Source of the DNA: Thermus sp. LT1-2-5 | GTDB taxonomy: Bacteria; Deinococcota; Deinococci; Deinococcales; Thermaceae | Direction of reading: 5' to 3' | NCBI RefSeq assembly: GCF_040363165.1 | Contig: NZ_BSRG01000003.1 | Span: 1-64,000, forward strand | DNA: 64,000 nt | Shown here: positions 42,891 to 51,395 of the stretch, in pieces | Layout: each line of letters begins with the position of its first letter | Position numbering within the stretch: position 1 is the first letter of the stretch | Translations under genes and position numbers: made by a program | The notes under the pieces: model-generated | Seen by the model: only the letters and a program-made list of their open reading frames with translations | Database searches by the model: none | Told to the model about the DNA's origin: nothing

Positions 42891-44756
42891 ATGGCCCGGG
42901 TAGCCTCCCGTCGGGTACGGGCCAGGGTCGCCCTCAGGGGCCTGGAGGTGTGGGTACGGATCCCCCGCCCCTACGAGCTCTCGGAGCCCTTCCGCGAGGC
43001 GGGCGGGGTGTGGGACCGGGAAGTCTGGGCCTGGCGTTTCCCCTTGAGCCGGTTCGCCGGGGTGGTGCGGCACCTGGAGGGGGACGAGGGGGAGCTGGTC
43101 AAGGTCCTCCAGGGAAACGCCTTCTTCGCCTATGCCCTGGCCCAGGAGGCCGAGCGGGAAAGCCCCCTCCTCCACCCCGAGCAACAGGAGGAGGCCTGGC
43201 AGGTCCTGGGGAGCCTCTCGGGGGCCTTCCTTCCTGGGGGGCGGTGGGGCTTCGTCCTGGCCAGCGGCACGGGGACGGGGAAGACCTACGTCTACGCCCG
43301 GGTCCTCCAGGCCGTCCTGGGGGTGGGGCTTCCCGCCCTCCTGGTGGTACCCAACGAGGACCTGATCCGCCAGACCCGGGAGGTCCTCTCCCGCTTCGGG
43401 GTAGCGGAAGGGGAGGCCTTCCGGATCACCACCTACGCCCGCCTCCGCCCCGAGGAGGCCTGGTGCCGGGTGTTGGTCCTGGACGAGGCTCACCTGGCCA
43501 AGCGGGCCTATGGCTCGGAGGGTTCGGCCCGGGGGATGCGGGCCCTGGAGGCCGCCTGGCGGGCCCTCTTCACCCTTTACGCCACCGCCACCCCCTTTGA
43601 CCGGCCCTGGGAGGCCCGTTACCTCCTGGAGCCCACGGGCTTCGTCCCTTACCGCCTCTTCACCTGCTTCATGCGCCAGTTCGCCGTCTACACCCGGGAG
43701 CGGTACCGGGGAGGGAGGGAGTTCTACTTCGCGGGGGGGATTGAGGACCTAGCCCGCTTCCACGGGTACCTCCGGGACCGCAACCTCCTCACCAAGCGCC
43801 TCTTCCGCCCCCCGGAGGGCCTGGTGGCCTACGAGGTCCCCCTCCTGGAGGTCCCCGAGGAGGCGAAGGCCCTCCTGGCGGAGGTGCGGAGGCGGCTCAA
43901 GGCGGCGGCCTACCGGGCCCCCCAGGAGGAGCGGGGGATCGTCATGGCCCAGCGCACCCTCCTCTCCCGGGCCATCCTGGAGAGGATCAAGCTGAGGGCG
44001 GCCCTTCCCCTGGTGGCCGGCCTCCTGGAGGAGGGGTGGCACGTCCTGCTCTTCGTCCAGTACCGCTCGGACAAGACCCTGGACCTCACGAGCCCCGAGG
44101 CGGTGGAGGCCTTCCTCCAGGACGCCGAGGAGAGGGGGCTCAAGGGGGCCCTCCACCGCCACCTGGCCCCGGCCCTGAAGGGCCTCGGGCTCACTCTCCC
44201 CTCCCCCGTGGCGATGGTGCGGGAGGCCTTCGGAGGGCTGGGAGAGGCCCTCGCCTTCTACACCGGGGCGGAGACGGGAAGCGCCCTCAGGAGGACCAAG
44301 GCGGCCTGGGACGAGGGGAGGGTGCGCCTCCTCCTGGCCACCGCGGGCAAGGGGGGTGTGGGCCTCTCCTTCCACGACACCACGGGGAAGAGACCTACGG
44401 CCCAGATCGTCCTCACCCTGCCCTGGACGGCCACGGGGCTGGACCAGGTCCTGGGCCGGGTGGTGCGCCTTGGAATGAAGAGCCCCGTGCGGATCCTCTT
44501 CCCTGCGGCCCCGGTGCCCTTTGAGCAGCAGCTTACGGCCACGGTGGCCCAGAGCCTGAGGACCCTGGGGTACGCGGTGCGAGGGGGCGAGGGGATGGTG
44601 CCGGAGCGGGTGGTGGAGGCCTTCCTCTACGACCTGGCGGCGGTGGACCTGATGGGCTTCCTCAGGCTTTTAGAGGCGGAGGAAAGCCTGTCCAAGGCCC
44701 CCCGGGAGGAGGAGGAGGCCTCTTCCCTGGAGGTGCCGCTTCCGCCCTCGGGGTGA
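42891..44756 (+). CDS. Superfamily 2 helicase, strawberry-notch-like
   Basis: A 621-residue SF2 helicase. Motif I is GTGTGKTYVYARV near residue 127, motif Ia VVPNEDLIRQTRE, DEAH box VLVLDEAHLAKRAYG near 197, and motif III YATATPFD. The second RecA domain carries LLATAGKGGVGLSFHD, LTLPWTATGLDQVLGRVVRL, which resembles the strawberry-notch C-terminal helicase block found in phages and plasmids. The N-terminal 85 residues are not assigned. It starts just after AGGAGGGGGG, downstream of the GGACA cluster. It probably serves replication or transfer of an integrated plasmid (inference). Confidence 0.82.
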   Translation: MARVASRRVRARVALRGLEVWVRIPRPYELSEPFREAGGVWDREVWAWRFPLSRFAGVVRHLEGDEGELVKVLQGNAFFAYALAQEAERESPLLHPEQQEEAWQVLGSLSGAFLPGGRWGFVLASGTGTGKTYVYARVLQAVLGVGLPALLVVPNEDLIRQTREVLSRFGVAEGEAFRITTYARLRPEEAWCRVLVLDEAHLAKRAYGSEGSARGMRALEAAWRALFTLYATATPFDRPWEARYLLEPTGFVPYRLFTCFMRQFAVYTRERYRGGREFYFAGGIEDLARFHGYLRDRNLLTKRLFRPPEGLVAYEVPLLEVPEEAKALLAEVRRRLKAAAYRAPQEERGIVMAQRTLLSRAILERIKLRAALPLVAGLLEEGWHVLLFVQYRSDKTLDLTSPEAVEAFLQDAEERGLKGALHRHLAPALKGLGLTLPSPVAMVREAFGGLGEALAFYTGAETGSALRRTKAAWDEGRVRLLLATAGKGGVGLSFHDTTGKRPTAQIVLTLPWTATGLDQVLGRVVRLGMKSPVRILFPAAPVPFEQQLTATVAQSLRTLGYAVRGGEGMVPERVVEAFLYDLAAVDLMGFLRLLEAEESLSKAPREEEEASSLEVPLPPSG

Positions 44757-45129
44757 AGGGGAGCCTAAAACCGTAGGGTGAAGGGGGTCCCGGAGGCCTC
44801 CAGGGAGTAGACCCCTTCCCTTCGGGGGTGCCCTTTCCAGCTCTTTTGGTGGGGGGCCCGGGCTCAAGCTACCCGGCCCAGAGCCGTGGGCACCAGGTCC
44901 CTCCCACCACCACAAACTGAGGGGATACGCCCAAACCCCCACGCCAAAGCGGCTCAGGAATCCTCCCGCCGTTTTCCCGAGACTCCGTTCCCCCTCCGCC
45001 CATCTGCGCCCTTCCAAGGTAGTGTTACCCCCCACCCCCATGGGTAGGGCCGGTCCACCCGGGCCTCAGGGGAGGGTCAGCCTTGCGGGAAACAAGCTTA
45101 GCGATAAGACCAAGCCCTCTTCGCACCGG
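44757..45129. other. Non-coding gap with a possible gene relic
   Basis: A minus-strand frame ending at about 44768 reads SWKGHPRREGVYSLEASGTP then FTLRF before a stop and may be the tail of a lost gene. I see no other coding signal, repeat or RNA gene in these 373 bases. Confidence 0.35.
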
Positions 45130-45792
45130 CTAGGAGGCTTTCCCCATGGCCTCTACCTCCTCCAGGCGCCTGGGATGGAGCGGGCCAAGGGCGAAGAGGT
45201 AGAAGGCCAGGAAGGAGGCCAGGGCCACCCGCAAGGGCAGGGTCACGCCGATCCCCCCCAGGACCCCCGAGAGGGTTCCCCCTAAGGCGCCCGCCACGTA
45301 GGTCGGCCCGTAGGGGGCAAAGTTTCTCCTCCAGGCGTAGAGGGGGGGCAAAGCGTACCGCACCCAGGCCAGAAGAAGCATGGCAGCGGTGTTGACCAGA
45401 AAATACGCCGCCCCCGCCAAAAAAGCGCCGACTATCCCAGGGTTCGCCGCGTGCACCCAGGAAGCCGCTAAGGTGGCGAGCCCCACCTGGGACCGGTTGA
45501 AAAGCTCCCTTTCCAGGAGGATTGGCCGCCCCGCCAGAGGAAGGGCGAGCGAAGCGGCCAGAGCCGCCGCCGGCGGGGAGCAGGAAAAGACCAGGGTCAA
45601 AGCTCCGAGAAAGTGCAGGCTCACGTTGCCGAGAAGGGAGAGCGGCACGGAGGGCTGGGCGAGGAGAGCGGTCACCGCCGTCCAAAAGAGGAGCGCCTGC
45701 CAGTCCTCGACCTTCCAGGGAAGGGCGAGCAGAAGGGCCAGAAAAAGAGCCGTCAGCGCCGCCACGAAGAGCCGAAGGTTCACGGCCACCAT
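45130..45792 (-). CDS. Polytopic membrane protein, MASE-like sensor domain without output
   Basis: A 220-residue protein with about six to seven hydrophobic segments (LFVAALTALFLALLLALPW, ALLFWTAVTALLAQPSVPLS, NTAAMLLLAWVRYALPPLYA and others). The segment LERELFNRSQVGLATLAASW resembles the FN-x-x-Q-x-x-LS motif of membrane sensor domains fused to HD-GYP or GGDEF modules, but here no output domain follows. ATG 45792 is chosen; an upstream ATG lies beyond a hairpin. It is 75 bp downstream of a 30-residue peptide gene. Confidence 0.6.
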   Translation of the reverse strand: MVAVNLRLFVAALTALFLALLLALPWKVEDWQALLFWTAVTALLAQPSVPLSLLGNVSLHFLGALTLVFSCSPPAAALAASLALPLAGRPILLERELFNRSQVGLATLAASWVHAANPGIVGAFLAGAAYFLVNTAAMLLLAWVRYALPPLYAWRRNFAPYGPTYVAGALGGTLSGVLGGIGVTLPLRVALASFLAFYLFALGPLHPRRLEEVEAMGKAS

Positions 45793-45867
45793 TCTATCGC
45801 CGCGCTCTCGAGGAAGGAAAAACCCCGCGGGTTTTCCCACGGGGGCAGGGAGTCCTGAAAACCGAGC

Positions 45868-45960
45868 CTACCAGGTGAAGGAGCCGCCTCCCGCCACGGC
45901 CATGGCGAGAACCGCCAGCGCCCAGGTGAGGGACAGGAACAGGACCCGAGCCTTCCGCAC
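45868..45960 (-). CDS. 30-residue hydrophobic peptide
   Basis: GTG 45960 is preceded by AGGAGGTGA at ideal spacing and a TATAAT box 20 bases further upstream. The product starts MRKARVLFLSLTWALAVL and continues AMAVAGGGSFTW: two or three basic residues, a 17-residue hydrophobic core, then AGGGSFTW, which looks like a signal peptide with a short exported tail. A stem-loop with a T tract (minus strand, about 45809-45832) separates it from the membrane-protein gene, so the peptide should be made in excess. It could be a secreted signal or a small membrane subunit; function unknown. Confidence 0.55.
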   Translation of the reverse strand: MRKARVLFLSLTWALAVLAMAVAGGGSFTW

Positions 45961-46029
45961 GCTTCACCTCCTTTTGTAGCGTTATTATACGCGGCCAGGA
46001 GGGAAAGAGGCACATTTTGAAGAACCCCC

Positions 46030-47311
46030 GGTCGTGTCAAGATTTATGTGTAAGCGTCTGTGTACGGGGGGCATACCGCTCTTCAAGCATCCTTTCCAAA
46101 GTCTCCCGCGCCTCGGCAAACCCTTTGAGCTTTCGCTCCCCCCACCTCCCCTCCTGACGCTCCCCCTCCAAGTACAGAAGCTTGAATACCGCCTCAGGCC
46201 GAGGAAACTTGTAGTCCCTCACCTTCGTCCCCCTCCTCACTTCCCGAATAAACCGCTCCATCAGATTGGTGCTGCGAAGATACGGCCACAAGACCTCGGG
46301 ATACTCGTAAAACCGCAGCAAGGCCCCCGAGTCCCCCCACCAGGCCGCCACCAGGGAAGGGTACCTCGCCCCCCACACCTCCCTGGACCGCTCCAGGGCT
46401 TGGAGGGCCTCCTCCCGGCTCCCCGCCCCGTACACCCCCCGCAACTCCTGGGCCAAAAGGGCCCGGTCCCGCGACCGCACCTGGGAAAGGCCGGAACGCA
46501 CCATGTGCACCACGCACCGCTGCCACTGGGCCTGGGGGTAGACCCGGCGGATGGCCTCCTCTATCCCGGGCAGGCCATCGGCGACGAAAAGCAGCACCCG
46601 CCAGAGACCCCGCCCCCGCAGCTCCCTCAGAACCCCCTCCCAGGCGAGGGCGTTTTCCGAGGGCAAGAGCCAGAAGCCCAGGACCTGCCGCTCTCCGGAA
46701 GGGGTGATGCCCAGGGCCACGTAGACCGACGCCCGCTCCACCCCTTCCCCCTCCCACAGGACCTTCAGGAAGAAGCCGTCCAGGTAGACGAAGGCCATCT
46801 CCTCGGGAAGGGGCCTTTGGCGGAAGGCCTCCACCTTCTCCAGCACCCCGTCGGTGATGGCGCTCACGGTCTCGTGGGTGTAGCGGTGGCCCAGAAGCAG
46901 GCTCAACACCTCAGCGGCTTTCCTTTGAGAAACGCCGGCGGCGTACAGAGCCACCGCTACTTCACCCACATCCACCTGGCGGCGGGCGTAGGGATGGAGA
47001 AAGCTGGGGTAGTACCGCCCTTCCCGATCCCGGGGGATGGCCAGTTCCACCTGGCCAGTCACGGGCTTAGCCCGTATCTTGAAGGGGGTCTCCAGCTTAC
47101 GGGGGTAGTGGCCGTTCTTGCGGCCCCCGTGTTCCCGCAAGAAGGCGGCTCGGTCAGCTTCCAGCAGGAACTGCAAGACCTCGGTCACCGTCTCCCTCAC
47201 CGCTTCCCTCAAAAGCGTCCGCAGGCTATCCTGGTCCATGGGGTACCTCCTTTCCAGATTCGGTACCCCCTCTTTTTACACGGACCCATACACATAAATC
47301 CTGACACGACC
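46030..47311 (-). mobile_element. IS256-family insertion sequence, intact
   Basis: Terminal inverted repeats begin GGTCGTGTCA at both ends and match over about 23 bases with two differences (left 46030-46053, right 47288-47311). It contains one full transposase. No 8-9 bp target duplication is visible, so the two flanks were probably not adjacent before; a deletion or recombination is implied. Confidence 0.85.
46037..47239 (-). CDS. IS256-family transposase
   Basis: A 400-residue mutator-type transposase: N-terminal LREHGGRKNGHYPRKLETPF, first catalytic aspartate in AFVYLDGFFLKVL, second in VLLFVADGLPGIEEAIR, the C/H signature QRCVVHMVRSGLSQV, and glutamate in STNLMERFIREVRRGTKVR. All parts are present in frame, so it may be active. 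A GGAGG ribosome-binding site precedes ATG 47239. Confidence 0.93.
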   Translation of the reverse strand: MDQDSLRTLLREAVRETVTEVLQFLLEADRAAFLREHGGRKNGHYPRKLETPFKIRAKPVTGQVELAIPRDREGRYYPSFLHPYARRQVDVGEVAVALYAAGVSQRKAAEVLSLLLGHRYTHETVSAITDGVLEKVEAFRQRPLPEEMAFVYLDGFFLKVLWEGEGVERASVYVALGITPSGERQVLGFWLLPSENALAWEGVLRELRGRGLWRVLLFVADGLPGIEEAIRRVYPQAQWQRCVVHMVRSGLSQVRSRDRALLAQELRGVYGAGSREEALQALERSREVWGARYPSLVAAWWGDSGALLRFYEYPEVLWPYLRSTNLMERFIREVRRGTKVRDYKFPRPEAVFKLLYLEGERQEGRWGERKLKGFAEARETLERMLEERYAPRTQTLTHKS

Positions 47312-47388
47312 ATGGGAAAGGGTTTTACGACAGCCTCTAATTCGCGAAGTTCGCAGTTTGATCTGCACTCTTTAAAATTCTTAAACAC
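47312..47388 (-). other. Segment between the peptidase gene and IS256
   Basis: An open minus-strand frame begins with GTG 47388, overlapping the peptidase stop, and reads MFKNFKECRSNCELRELEAV then VKPFPM before entering the IS end. It may be the start of another gene (possibly a peptide precursor) cut by the IS, or chance. There is no Shine-Dalgarno sequence. Confidence 0.3.
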
Positions 47389-48940
47389 CTAATATCGCCT
47401 TTATGCTTTGCGGATGAAGCGGGCCCAAAGTAAGGTATAACTCGTGAGCCTTGGCATCTGACAGGGCATAGGCACTCTTGATAGAGGAAAGGGTTGTCTT
47501 CGTCTCATAGAGGCCCCACGTGTAGGGCAGCATTTGATGAAAAACGCCGCTCATCCGCTTAGCGATCCCTAGAAGCTCATCGCGGATATGTACAGGTAAG
47601 TTCGATAAAATCCTATTGAGCACTGGCTCCGCCCTCCCGTTGGTTAAGCCCAGTAGGACGGTCGTTAAACGGCGAATACGTTGCAACTTAAAGGCACGTT
47701 GTACCCTGTTATCCTGTTCGGTGAGCTCCAACACAGCTGATTCTGCATGTGACGCCCAACCCTCAAAGCCAAGCGGTGAGCGAGTTATACTAAAGAGTTT
47801 AGAAAAGGGAAGTTGCATCCAGCGCCTATGCTGTTCGCGATGCCCTGGTACAATTTCATGGGCCATGATCAAAGCCAGGCCGGCTAGGCTCATAGTATTA
47901 GGATTGAGATAGATCGGGTTTACCAATAGGGCTCCAGATGGATCCTCTATGCTGCCCTCTCCATGTAGGGGTAGATATAAGGCGTCCAAAACGAAAGGGC
48001 TTATCAATTCCGGAGCCACCAAGCAGAGCGGCCTTTTTGCACTAGTAGTATCCAAGAAAACACCTTTGGTCTTTTCGGAGAGGAGAATGAATACTTGATC
48101 GAACACCTGGTCATGTGAGCCCAAGGAAGTGGGTCTTTGAATTTTTTGTAAACTTTCTGATCTTCTTAACTCTTCGGGCAGGCCTAAAAGCTCCTCCTCC
48201 ATCATGGAGAAAAGGGCTTGAACAATCTGCAGAGGCCCAGCTGTTATACCCAGGATATCTCGTAAGTAGCTATCCGTATCGGTTGCTTCTAACGGTGTTT
48301 CCTTCCCCTCAGTTTGTGCCAGCTTTCGCAGCCTACTCAAAAGGGCATTGGCCAGGTCTTCAGGCAAGGCACTCCATTTCTGGATAGACGTTGCAATCAT
48401 GGAGGCCAATTGACGGTCTTTCTTTGTGTGGCTGGTTATGCCTTGATCCACCCTCTTCATCATTAGATCGAGGATATCGATGCAACGATATAGCTTGAAC
48501 CTGAGCTCATTAAGTATCTCAGGGGATTGATCGTGGATGTTGATTTGGCTGCGAAGGTAATAGGGTAGAAGCGCAAAACATATCAACTGGTACGAAGATG
48601 CCGCTTTGGTGATGAATATGCGTTGCCGATAAGCTAGTAGCTGACGGAATAGGAAGCGCTGGATCTCAGCCACTACTGCACGATCGATAGGCGTAAGGAA
48701 CTGAAGTTGCCCGGCCAGGCGCGCGATTTCCACGGAATATGATTCAAGCTTTTCAGCCCAACTCTTAAGACTAGCGTCGGACAAATCTTCAACGCCCTCA
48801 CTAATTGTGCCTGTAGCCAGCATGACAAGTGTTGGAAACTGCGCGCTATAGCCATCAAAAATCCGATCTAGGAGCGCCTTAACTGACAGCGAGATATCTG
48901 TTTCAACTCGGGGGGGTTCAGCCTTAAAGTCTCGTTTCAT
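47381..48940 (-). CDS. DUF885-family zinc metallopeptidase
   Basis: A 519-residue protein. The metal-binding motif HEIVPGH is at residues 361-367 (in LALIMAHEIVPGHREQHRRW), followed by GFEGWASHAESAVLE at 391-405, the second conserved block of DUF885. The long helical N-terminal region is weakly conserved. DUF885 members are M2/M3-like gluzincins. As the last gene of an operon with peptide-modifying enzymes, it may remove a leader peptide (inference). G+C is clearly lower than Thermus core genes. Its ATG overlaps the MATE stop (ATGA). Confidence 0.82.
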   Translation of the reverse strand: MKRDFKAEPPRVETDISLSVKALLDRIFDGYSAQFPTLVMLATGTISEGVEDLSDASLKSWAEKLESYSVEIARLAGQLQFLTPIDRAVVAEIQRFLFRQLLAYRQRIFITKAASSYQLICFALLPYYLRSQINIHDQSPEILNELRFKLYRCIDILDLMMKRVDQGITSHTKKDRQLASMIATSIQKWSALPEDLANALLSRLRKLAQTEGKETPLEATDTDSYLRDILGITAGPLQIVQALFSMMEEELLGLPEELRRSESLQKIQRPTSLGSHDQVFDQVFILLSEKTKGVFLDTTSAKRPLCLVAPELISPFVLDALYLPLHGEGSIEDPSGALLVNPIYLNPNTMSLAGLALIMAHEIVPGHREQHRRWMQLPFSKLFSITRSPLGFEGWASHAESAVLELTEQDNRVQRAFKLQRIRRLTTVLLGLTNGRAEPVLNRILSNLPVHIRDELLGIAKRMSGVFHQMLPYTWGLYETKTTLSSIKSAYALSDAKAHELYLTLGPLHPQSIKAILGV

Positions 48941-50274
48941 TGGCTCACCGTATCAGCTTGGGATATACGGCGGAGGCCCCGGTTTAGCAAGACGTGGGTG
49001 ACCAGCCACCGTACCCCGAAGTAGGCGACGAAGCCAGCAAATACCCCCTCGAGGCCGAGGCCAAGCTTCACTCCCAGAAGCCAGGCCACGGGCATCTGCA
49101 CGAACCAGATCACCGCCAAATTGCTGTACATGTTCCACTGGGTGTACCCGAGGGCCCTCAGCCCACCCACCTCCACCATGGTGGCGGCCATCAAGGGCAA
49201 GGAGAGGGCCACAGGGATCAACGCCTGGACCGCCTCAGCCACAACTTCCGGCGAGGAGGTGAAGACTAGGGCCAAGGGTTCACGGGCGAGGTAGGTGAGA
49301 AAGCCGAGGAGCAGAAAGGTGGGTACGCCCAGCCAGTGCCCGGCGTGGAGATCCTTCCTGAAGTCCTCCGTCCTGCCAGCGCCGAGATGGTGCCCCACCA
49401 GGATCTGGACGGCAAACCCTAGGCCAAAGGCGAGGGCAAAGAAGAAGAGGAGCAGGGTGAAACCGATCCGGCCCCCCGCCAAGGCGTAGGTGCCGAGCTG
49501 CCCCATGAAGAGGAACAGGACTGCGGTGCCCACATAGTCCAAAAACGCGTTCGCCATCTCGGGCCCGGAAAGCCGGAGTTGCTCCCGTACCCCATGGGCA
49601 TGGGCGGCGCGCGGGAGGAACGCCGCTAGCTTCAGCCTAAGATGAACCCAGTACAGATACATGTACCCCAGAAGCGTCGCTATGGTGCTGGCCAGGGCCG
49701 CACCTGCCGTACCCATGGCTGGGAGGCCAAGCTTGCCGAAGATCAAAAGGTAGTCCAGGACGATGTTGGCGGACACGGAGAGCACGCTGGCCCTAAACAC
49801 CCAGTGAGCCTGCTTGGCGGTGTAGAGGGTGCTGCGGAGGGCCAGGCCCAGGGCGAAGAAGAGAAGGGAGGGGCTTCTTATCCGCAGGAAAAGGAGCGCT
49901 TCCTGCGCCACCTCCTCCGTGGAAGCGATGAGGCGAAGCAAGGGCAGGGAGAAAAAGAGGAGCAAGACCCCTAAGGCGGCCACCGCCGCAACGAGGACCA
50001 CCGCGTTGGAGTACAGGGCATCTACCCGAGCCCGGTCCGAGGCCCCAAAGGCCCGGGCGGCCAGGATCTGATACCCTATCGCGGAGGTAGCCACCACTTG
50101 GACTACAACGCTATAGAGCGCCGAGGCGGTGGCGACGGCTGCCAGGGCGCCTGCACCCAGCCTTCCCAGAAAGGCGGTGTCCACGAGCCCCAGAATTATT
50201 TCCACCAGCGATGCCCCGATAATCGGCAAGGCGAGACCTAGGATGGAGCGCCACCTCTCCGCCATCGCCGTCAT
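48937..50274 (-). CDS. MATE-family efflux transporter
   Basis: A 445-residue transporter with twelve predicted spans in two homologous halves. It starts MAERWRSILGLALPIIGASL and has the family hallmark VEIILGLVDTAFLGRLGAGA, then AARAFGASDRARVDALY, and a second-half match VQILVGHHLGAGRTEDFRKD. MATE pumps exchange drugs or peptides for protons or sodium. Start ATG 50274 overlaps the E1-like gene's stop. Unlike its neighbours it has high G+C and Thermus-like codons, so it may have been recruited separately. A role in exporting the operon's product is inferred. Confidence 0.92.
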   Translation of the reverse strand: MTAMAERWRSILGLALPIIGASLVEIILGLVDTAFLGRLGAGALAAVATASALYSVVVQVVATSAIGYQILAARAFGASDRARVDALYSNAVVLVAAVAALGVLLLFFSLPLLRLIASTEEVAQEALLFLRIRSPSLLFFALGLALRSTLYTAKQAHWVFRASVLSVSANIVLDYLLIFGKLGLPAMGTAGAALASTIATLLGYMYLYWVHLRLKLAAFLPRAAHAHGVREQLRLSGPEMANAFLDYVGTAVLFLFMGQLGTYALAGGRIGFTLLLFFFALAFGLGFAVQILVGHHLGAGRTEDFRKDLHAGHWLGVPTFLLLGFLTYLAREPLALVFTSSPEVVAEAVQALIPVALSLPLMAATMVEVGGLRALGYTQWNMYSNLAVIWFVQMPVAWLLGVKLGLGLEGVFAGFVAYFGVRWLVTHVLLNRGLRRISQADTVSQ

Positions 50275-51395
50275 GGGGCCTCCGAGCGGCGAGCCTTGCG
50301 TATAGGCCCGCAGAGCTTGCACTCTTCAGAACGTTCGATAGGGAGGAGGGCGTGTCGTGTGTAGTTGTGAAGGTCCAGTATGATTAGGTTACGAAGGGAC
50401 GGTGGCTCATCCAGTTTAGATAAGAAACGGACGGCTTCCCAAACCGCCAAACCAGTAGTTATGGCCATTCTCGGTGCTATAGAAGGGACGGGTCGGTCGA
50501 TATGGGGAAACGATGCCCGGGCTATGTCGGCAACCTTTTCATTCTTGAAAAGGCACTCAATACAGGGCGTCTCGCCGGGAACGGTGAGCGGGCCGATCCA
50601 TGAGCCCCCCAGGTGCAAACAGGGCACGTTCGCAACCAGGGCAGCTTGGGAGATGCTTTGAAACACAGAGTTCGCTGGGAAATCTGGGGGAGAGTAACCG
50701 AAAGAGTTGAACACCAGATCGGCTCCTTCCAGGTAACTTATAAGGTCCAGTGGGGAGTTTATGCGGGCATTATGACCTTCAAACCTAACGTTAGGATCGA
50801 TTTGGGCGATTGCCTCTGCGCAGGCTTCCGTTTTGGGGCGACCGACATCTTGCTGGGTGAAAAGAACTTGGCGGTTCAAGTTGCTCAATTCGACATGATC
50901 AAAATCGATGCCGATTATGTGGCGGATTCCCATCCGGGCAGCCATCATCGCTAGCCACGTCCCATAACCGCCAAGCCCCACGATCACTACCCGTCGCTTC
51001 TGAAGGTTGTCATTCATGGCGAAGGCGGATCGCTCATTGGTTGCGAAAGCCTCAAAGTACCGGATCTGACGGTCGTACTGCGATCCGGAGTCCTGGAGTC
51101 CAATGGGTTCGGTCGTATAGAGCAGGGCATCATAGCTATTTAGCTTACCGAGAAGTTGCTGTAACGAATGCGATCCCAGGCCTGATACCTGCGCCAGGTG
51201 GCCAATCAGGTTATCCTCAGGCACGCCCGCTGAAAGCTCCCATAGCACTGCCAGTACGGCATTGCTATCCAATCCGCTGAGGAGAAGCCGTTTCCTCTTA
51301 AGAGGAGCAACAAGCTCGACCCCGTTGGCATTGCGGCTCAAGTAAAACCGCCACTCACCCTGTAGCTTCACCAGCCGGTTGGTGAGTTGGCTCAT
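50271..51395 (-). CDS. E1/ThiF-like adenylating enzyme with N-terminal peptide-clamp domain
   Basis: A 374-residue protein in two parts. Residues 1-95 form a small winged-helix-like domain (LVAPLKRKRLLLSGLDSNAV, LAVLWELSAGVPEDNLIGHL), resembling the RiPP recognition elements found in ThiF-like and MccB-like proteins. Residues 105-374 are an E1 fold: YDRQIRYFEAF, nucleotide loop VIVGLGGYGTW at 138-147, acidic motif IDFDHVELSNLNRQVLF at 163-179 with the adenylate-binding R175, and a zinc site made of CIEC (278-281) and CKLC (359-362). It should adenylate the C-terminus or a side chain of a peptide. Overlaps both neighbours by 4 bases. Confidence 0.85.
   Translation of the reverse strand: MSQLTNRLVKLQGEWRFYLSRNANGVELVAPLKRKRLLLSGLDSNAVLAVLWELSAGVPEDNLIGHLAQVSGLGSHSLQQLLGKLNSYDALLYTTEPIGLQDSGSQYDRQIRYFEAFATNERSAFAMNDNLQKRRVVIVGLGGYGTWLAMMAARMGIRHIIGIDFDHVELSNLNRQVLFTQQDVGRPKTEACAEAIAQIDPNVRFEGHNARINSPLDLISYLEGADLVFNSFGYSPPDFPANSVFQSISQAALVANVPCLHLGGSWIGPLTVPGETPCIECLFKNEKVADIARASFPHIDRPVPSIAPRMAITTGLAVWEAVRFLSKLDEPPSLRNLIILDLHNYTRHALLPIERSEECKLCGPIRKARRSEAP

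Noticed and set aside
46030-46080. Target-site duplication for IS256
   Set aside because: The flanking 8-10 bases on the two sides do not match, so none is reported.
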